Part shown: positions 61,349 to 64,000 of the stretch, piece after piece
Layout of the letters: the number at the start of each line of letters is the position of its first letter
How positions within the stretch are numbered: position 1 is the first letter of the stretch
Assembly: GCF_965232925.1 (NCBI RefSeq)
Contig: NZ_CBDDRA010000005.1
Span: 186,001 to 250,000, forward strand
Direction of reading: 5' to 3'
Length of the DNA: 64,000 nucleotides
Source: Tumidithrix helvetica
Lineage (GTDB): Bacteria > Cyanobacteriota > Cyanobacteriia > Pseudanabaenales > Pseudanabaenaceae
Notes under the pieces: model-generated
The model's database searches: none
What the model was told of the DNA's origin: nothing
What the model saw: only the letters and a program-made list of their open reading frames with translations
Program-made: the position numbers and the translations under genes

Positions 61349-64000
61349 GTGAGCGAATATGTCAGCAAGCCCGCAGCCCAATCATCATTTGTCCCACCTG
61401 CCGTACAAATTCAAACACGCCCCTTTGCACCTCCTCAAGTCCAGCAATCTGCGGCTCCACAAAACGCGGAATCCTCTCAAGCCGAGAGAGACTTAGAAAA
61501 TCAAGACAAGCGATCGGCTCAAGAAAATCTTTACTTTACCGATCTTAGCTTCTCTGGTAATGATGACCGAGGCTCGTCAGAGAGCGTGATGCAGCGAAAG
61601 TGGGAGGGTATCGTTCAGCGCTATAAGGAGGGAGGCAACACAGCCCCTGACCCTAATCATGGGTATACCCCCGTTAGAGGCTCGTCCCAGAGCATCATGC
61701 AACGCAAGTTAGATGAGATGAGGCAAAGAGTCAAGGAGGGAGGGAACGCAGTGCCTGACCCCAATTATGAGTATACCCCCGTTAGAGGCTCGTCCCAGAG
61801 CATCATGCAACGAAAACATCAGGAAATGGTGCAGAGGTATAGGGAAAATCAAGCAAAAACGATACAGGCTAAGTTAGCGATCGGGGCAGTTGGCGATAAG
61901 TACGAACAAGAAGCCGATCGCGTCGCCGCAGAAGTCGTACAAAAAATTAATGCCCCAGAAAGCGTTCAACGGGAGGAGGTTCTAGAAGAAGATGAAGAGA
62001 TACAGATGAAGCCTCTCTCTGATACGACTCAACCTATGGAAGCAGAGTTACCACAAACAGATCGTCAGTCAGAAAACATTGCTTTTGCCCCATCTCCACA
62101 GGTAGTAGCACCGATTTCTCCAACAATTAATGCCCCTGATAGCGTTCAGAGAGAGGTGGAAGAGGAAGAAGGGGAAGAAGAGATAGAAGAAGATGGAAAA
62201 TTACAGATGAAGCCTCTCTCCGCATCTATTCAACGATTTGAATCGCCAGAGGATAACGAGCCACTACAAATGAAATCGCTTTCTGATGTAATACAGAGAG
62301 AAGAGATGCCAGAGGAAGAGGAAGAAATACAAGCAAAGTCTTTGGTGCAAAGGCGTGACACCCTTGCTGGAGGTGAAGCTTCAGCAGATTTAGAGTCATC
62401 GATTCAAAGTGCGCGGGGTAGCGGTCAGTCTCTCGATCCCAATCTGCAAGCAAAGATGGGCGAGGCGATGGGGGCTGATTTTAGTGGAGTAAAAGTGCAT
62501 ACTGATGCTCAGTCTGACCAGTTAAACCAATCGATTCAGGCGAGAGCGTTTACAACGGGGCAAGATGTCTTCTTTAGGCAGGGAGCCTACGATCCGAGCA
62601 GTCGAGGCGGTCAAGAGTTGATTGCCCATGAGTTAACTCATGTGGTGCAGCAGAATGGTGGAGCAGTACAGCGATCGCCTCAGCAACCAGAGTTGCAGCA
62701 ACATCCCGAGGATGTAACGCCAGCAGTCACCTCAATACAGCGCAAAGCATACATTGGAGACGGATACGCAATACCCGATAAACCCACCGAAGAAGGGCGT
62801 AAGCTTCTTGAAGACGAACAAGTTAGGCGGTTTAAAGATAGTGATGAATTTGAAAAATTTGCGAAAGACGGTCGGGTTGAGGGTATTGGTAAACTTTCAG
62901 ATGGCACATGGGTGCGCCTACCTGAAACCACGCTCGTACTTGGAGAGGATCATGGCGATCCAAAGTCTCCCGAAATCATCCAAGCAACCAACATCGAGAA
63001 GAAATTTCGCTATGAGGGCTTCACTCGTCACTCCGACGATAGGCTCAAGAACAGTGAAGACCTTCGGGATAATGTGAATGCATCGAAGAAAAAAGCAATT
63101 AAAAACAAAACTGGAAAGGACATCAGCGACGACGATCTAGGTGACGAACCAAGTCACGACGCGGAACATGCCCTCCCAGTGTATGCGAGATCGATTGCTG
63201 ATGTTATAGCATTGGTAAAAGGGCAAAAGAAGGGCGAAGATGTAAAAGGTATGAAAGTTTCGGCGGGAACAGAACTCGAAGGAGGATATTCCCTTTTTAA
63301 GGCACTGTTGTCGAGGATGCGCGCTGCCCTAATTTATTGTAAATCTTATGGGAATAAATCACTTTCTATGCACCTCCTCAAACAGTTCTACAATAACAAT
63401 AGTAAAGCTGTAGATGATGCAATATTAAGGCTTAGTATGGATGATAAAGTTACAATGCCTGATTTCGAGAAGCTTGGCATCACAGCAGAACTCATGGAAA
63501 CCCTAGCTACTGCCTTCGAAACAGCAGCGAAACAGAAATTAAAGCTAACTACAAAGTATGATCTCGATCAGTTTAAAGAAAGTTTAGATCGCCGAGCGGA
63601 GCCATCGGTTGCAATTACAGATCGCGCTAAAGAAGATGACTATCTGCGTGATGCTTCTATGTTAGAAATGATTAAAGAGGCAAAAGCATCAGGCGATCGC
63701 TTATTCACGATCGGCGATGCCCATCGTATAAAATTACAGGGACATATTCAAGGTCTCGGCTTGGAAGCGAAACTTGATACAAAATTCATTCAAGAGCAGG
63801 TAAAAAAGGATATAGAGGCTTTGATGACGAAAGAAAAGGATAAAAATACGGGTGCAGAAATCGAAACGGTGATAATACCCACAGAGGCACAAATCGCTAC
63901 TATTGTGAATGATATAGCAAGTACTCTAAAGCTCTATCCTGGAAGAAAAGATAATCCAAAGCCTAGGCAAGAACATGCTTTCTCTCAATCATTAACTGAT
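61349..64000 (+). CDS. DUF4157 (eCIS core domain) protein with candidate TIKI/ChaN-like effector region (partial)
   Basis: At least 884 residues; it runs off the window. The start is GTG at 61349, with GAGAGAGG nine bases before it. Residues 75-168 are three copies of a 36-residue repeat; an acidic linker with LQMKPLS-type repeats follows. The DUF4157 domain (about 370-440) has FSGVKVHTDAQSD, FTTGQDVFFRQG and HELTHVVQQ (zinc-protease-like HELTH at 427-431). DUF4157 marks cargo and associated proteins of extracellular contractile injection systems. The C-terminal region carries two GxxH motifs, LGEDHGDP (Gly532-His535) and IGDAHR (Gly789-His792), as in TIKI/ChaN/EreA/PMT enzymes. The effector role is an inference. 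Confidence 0.85.
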   Translation, partial: MSEYVSKPAAQSSFVPPAVQIQTRPFAPPQVQQSAAPQNAESSQAERDLENQDKRSAQENLYFTDLSFSGNDDRGSSESVMQRKWEGIVQRYKEGGNTAPDPNHGYTPVRGSSQSIMQRKLDEMRQRVKEGGNAVPDPNYEYTPVRGSSQSIMQRKHQEMVQRYRENQAKTIQAKLAIGAVGDKYEQEADRVAAEVVQKINAPESVQREEVLEEDEEIQMKPLSDTTQPMEAELPQTDRQSENIAFAPSPQVVAPISPTINAPDSVQREVEEEEGEEEIEEDGKLQMKPLSASIQRFESPEDNEPLQMKSLSDVIQREEMPEEEEEIQAKSLVQRRDTLAGGEASADLESSIQSARGSGQSLDPNLQAKMGEAMGADFSGVKVHTDAQSDQLNQSIQARAFTTGQDVFFRQGAYDPSSRGGQELIAHELTHVVQQNGGAVQRSPQQPELQQHPEDVTPAVTSIQRKAYIGDGYAIPDKPTEEGRKLLEDEQVRRFKDSDEFEKFAKDGRVEGIGKLSDGTWVRLPETTLVLGEDHGDPKSPEIIQATNIEKKFRYEGFTRHSDDRLKNSEDLRDNVNASKKKAIKNKTGKDISDDDLGDEPSHDAEHALPVYARSIADVIALVKGQKKGEDVKGMKVSAGTELEGGYSLFKALLSRMRAALIYCKSYGNKSLSMHLLKQFYNNNSKAVDDAILRLSMDDKVTMPDFEKLGITAELMETLATAFETAAKQKLKLTTKYDLDQFKESLDRRAEPSVAITDRAKEDDYLRDASMLEMIKEAKASGDRLFTIGDAHRIKLQGHIQGLGLEAKLDTKFIQEQVKKDIEALMTKEKDKNTGAEIETVIIPTEAQIATIVNDIASTLKLYPGRKDNPKPRQEHAFSQSLTD
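61571..61852 (+). repeat. 108-base coding tandem repeat (36 residues, 2.6 copies)
   Basis: Units start at 61571, 61679 and 61787, exactly 108 bases apart, each encoding GSS(E/Q)S(V/I)MQRK, then a helical basic stretch, and in the first two units PDPN...YTPVR. The third copy breaks off after about 22 residues. Copies two and three are more alike than copy one. Confidence 0.9.

Noticed and set aside
61285..61548. 87-residue open frame at the start of the DUF4157 gene
   Set aside because: Shadow of the DUF4157 frame; the overlapping GTG-started frame is open to the window edge and has family motifs.
61571..61852. Regular 108-base repeats considered as a CRISPR array
   Set aside because: Units are contiguous without variable spacers and are in a coding frame.

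Overview
The window is a stretch of a cyanobacterial chromosome. The evidence is direct: psbO and psaC (photosystems II and I), raf1 (Rubisco assembly), cruP, a DUF3120 membrane protein, an SLH-OprB porin, a ribosomal protein cluster lacking rpmD and rpsN as in cyanobacteria and plastids, and the HIP1 octamer (GCGATCGC) scattered through most genes. A filamentous or Pseudanabaena-like lineage is possible but cannot be settled from the sequence. No rRNA or tRNA gene was recognised by eye.

Layout. 1-4.7 kb: phosphate transport, with pstB (cut by the window edge) divergent from pstS-pstC-pstA, a Pho-box-like repeat upstream of pstS and an attenuator-like hairpin after pstS. 4.7-8.3 kb: an alpha/beta hydrolase and the disaggregase clpB. 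8.3-16.1 kb: an accessory island. It holds a four-gene minus-strand operon (large NACHT STAND NTPase, small acidic protein, HNH nuclease, orphan DUF2281-type antitoxin), a single-HKD phospholipase-D-like protein, a HigB/RelE-type toxin with two tandem copies of its antitoxin, a DUF4334 protein, and a PIN toxin with its partner. This is the best candidate for an undescribed defence locus. 16.1-19.4 kb: two tandem FHA-adenylate cyclase paralogues and a DUF3120 protein. 19.6-31.2 kb: housekeeping and photosynthesis genes (LpxB-related protein, psbO, aat, nagA, accD, dnaK, grpE, a thioredoxin-like ferredoxin, a double USP protein, accB, efp).

31.6-43.1 kb: a 21-gene plus-strand cluster, rplC-D-W-B, rpsS, rplV, rpsC, rplP, rpmC, rpsQ, rplN-X-E, rpsH, rplF-R, rpsE, rplO, secY, adk, infA. 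It stops after infA at a terminator, so rpmJ-rpsM-rpsK-rpoA must lie elsewhere. 43.2-50.7 kb: a cobalamin riboswitch reading into a DUF1636 protein, a TrpD-family protein, an NtcB-like LysR regulator, an SDR, an MBL-fold hydrolase and a copper-type P-ATPase. 50.8-56.4 kb: an iron-uptake-type porin followed 11 bases later by an unknown secreted protein with an internal duplication, a 2OG-Fe(II) oxygenase and an M48 protease. 56.5-60.3 kb: cruP, a small membrane coiled-coil protein, raf1 and psaC. 60.3-61.3 kb: decayed and repeat-rich DNA around one small conserved gene.

61.3-64 kb (runs off the end): a large DUF4157 (eCIS core domain) protein with three 36-residue N-terminal repeats, an HELTH motif and a C-terminal region carrying two GxxH motifs of the kind that mark the TIKI/ChaN/EreA/PMT superfamily. 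It is a candidate effector or cargo of an extracellular contractile injection system.
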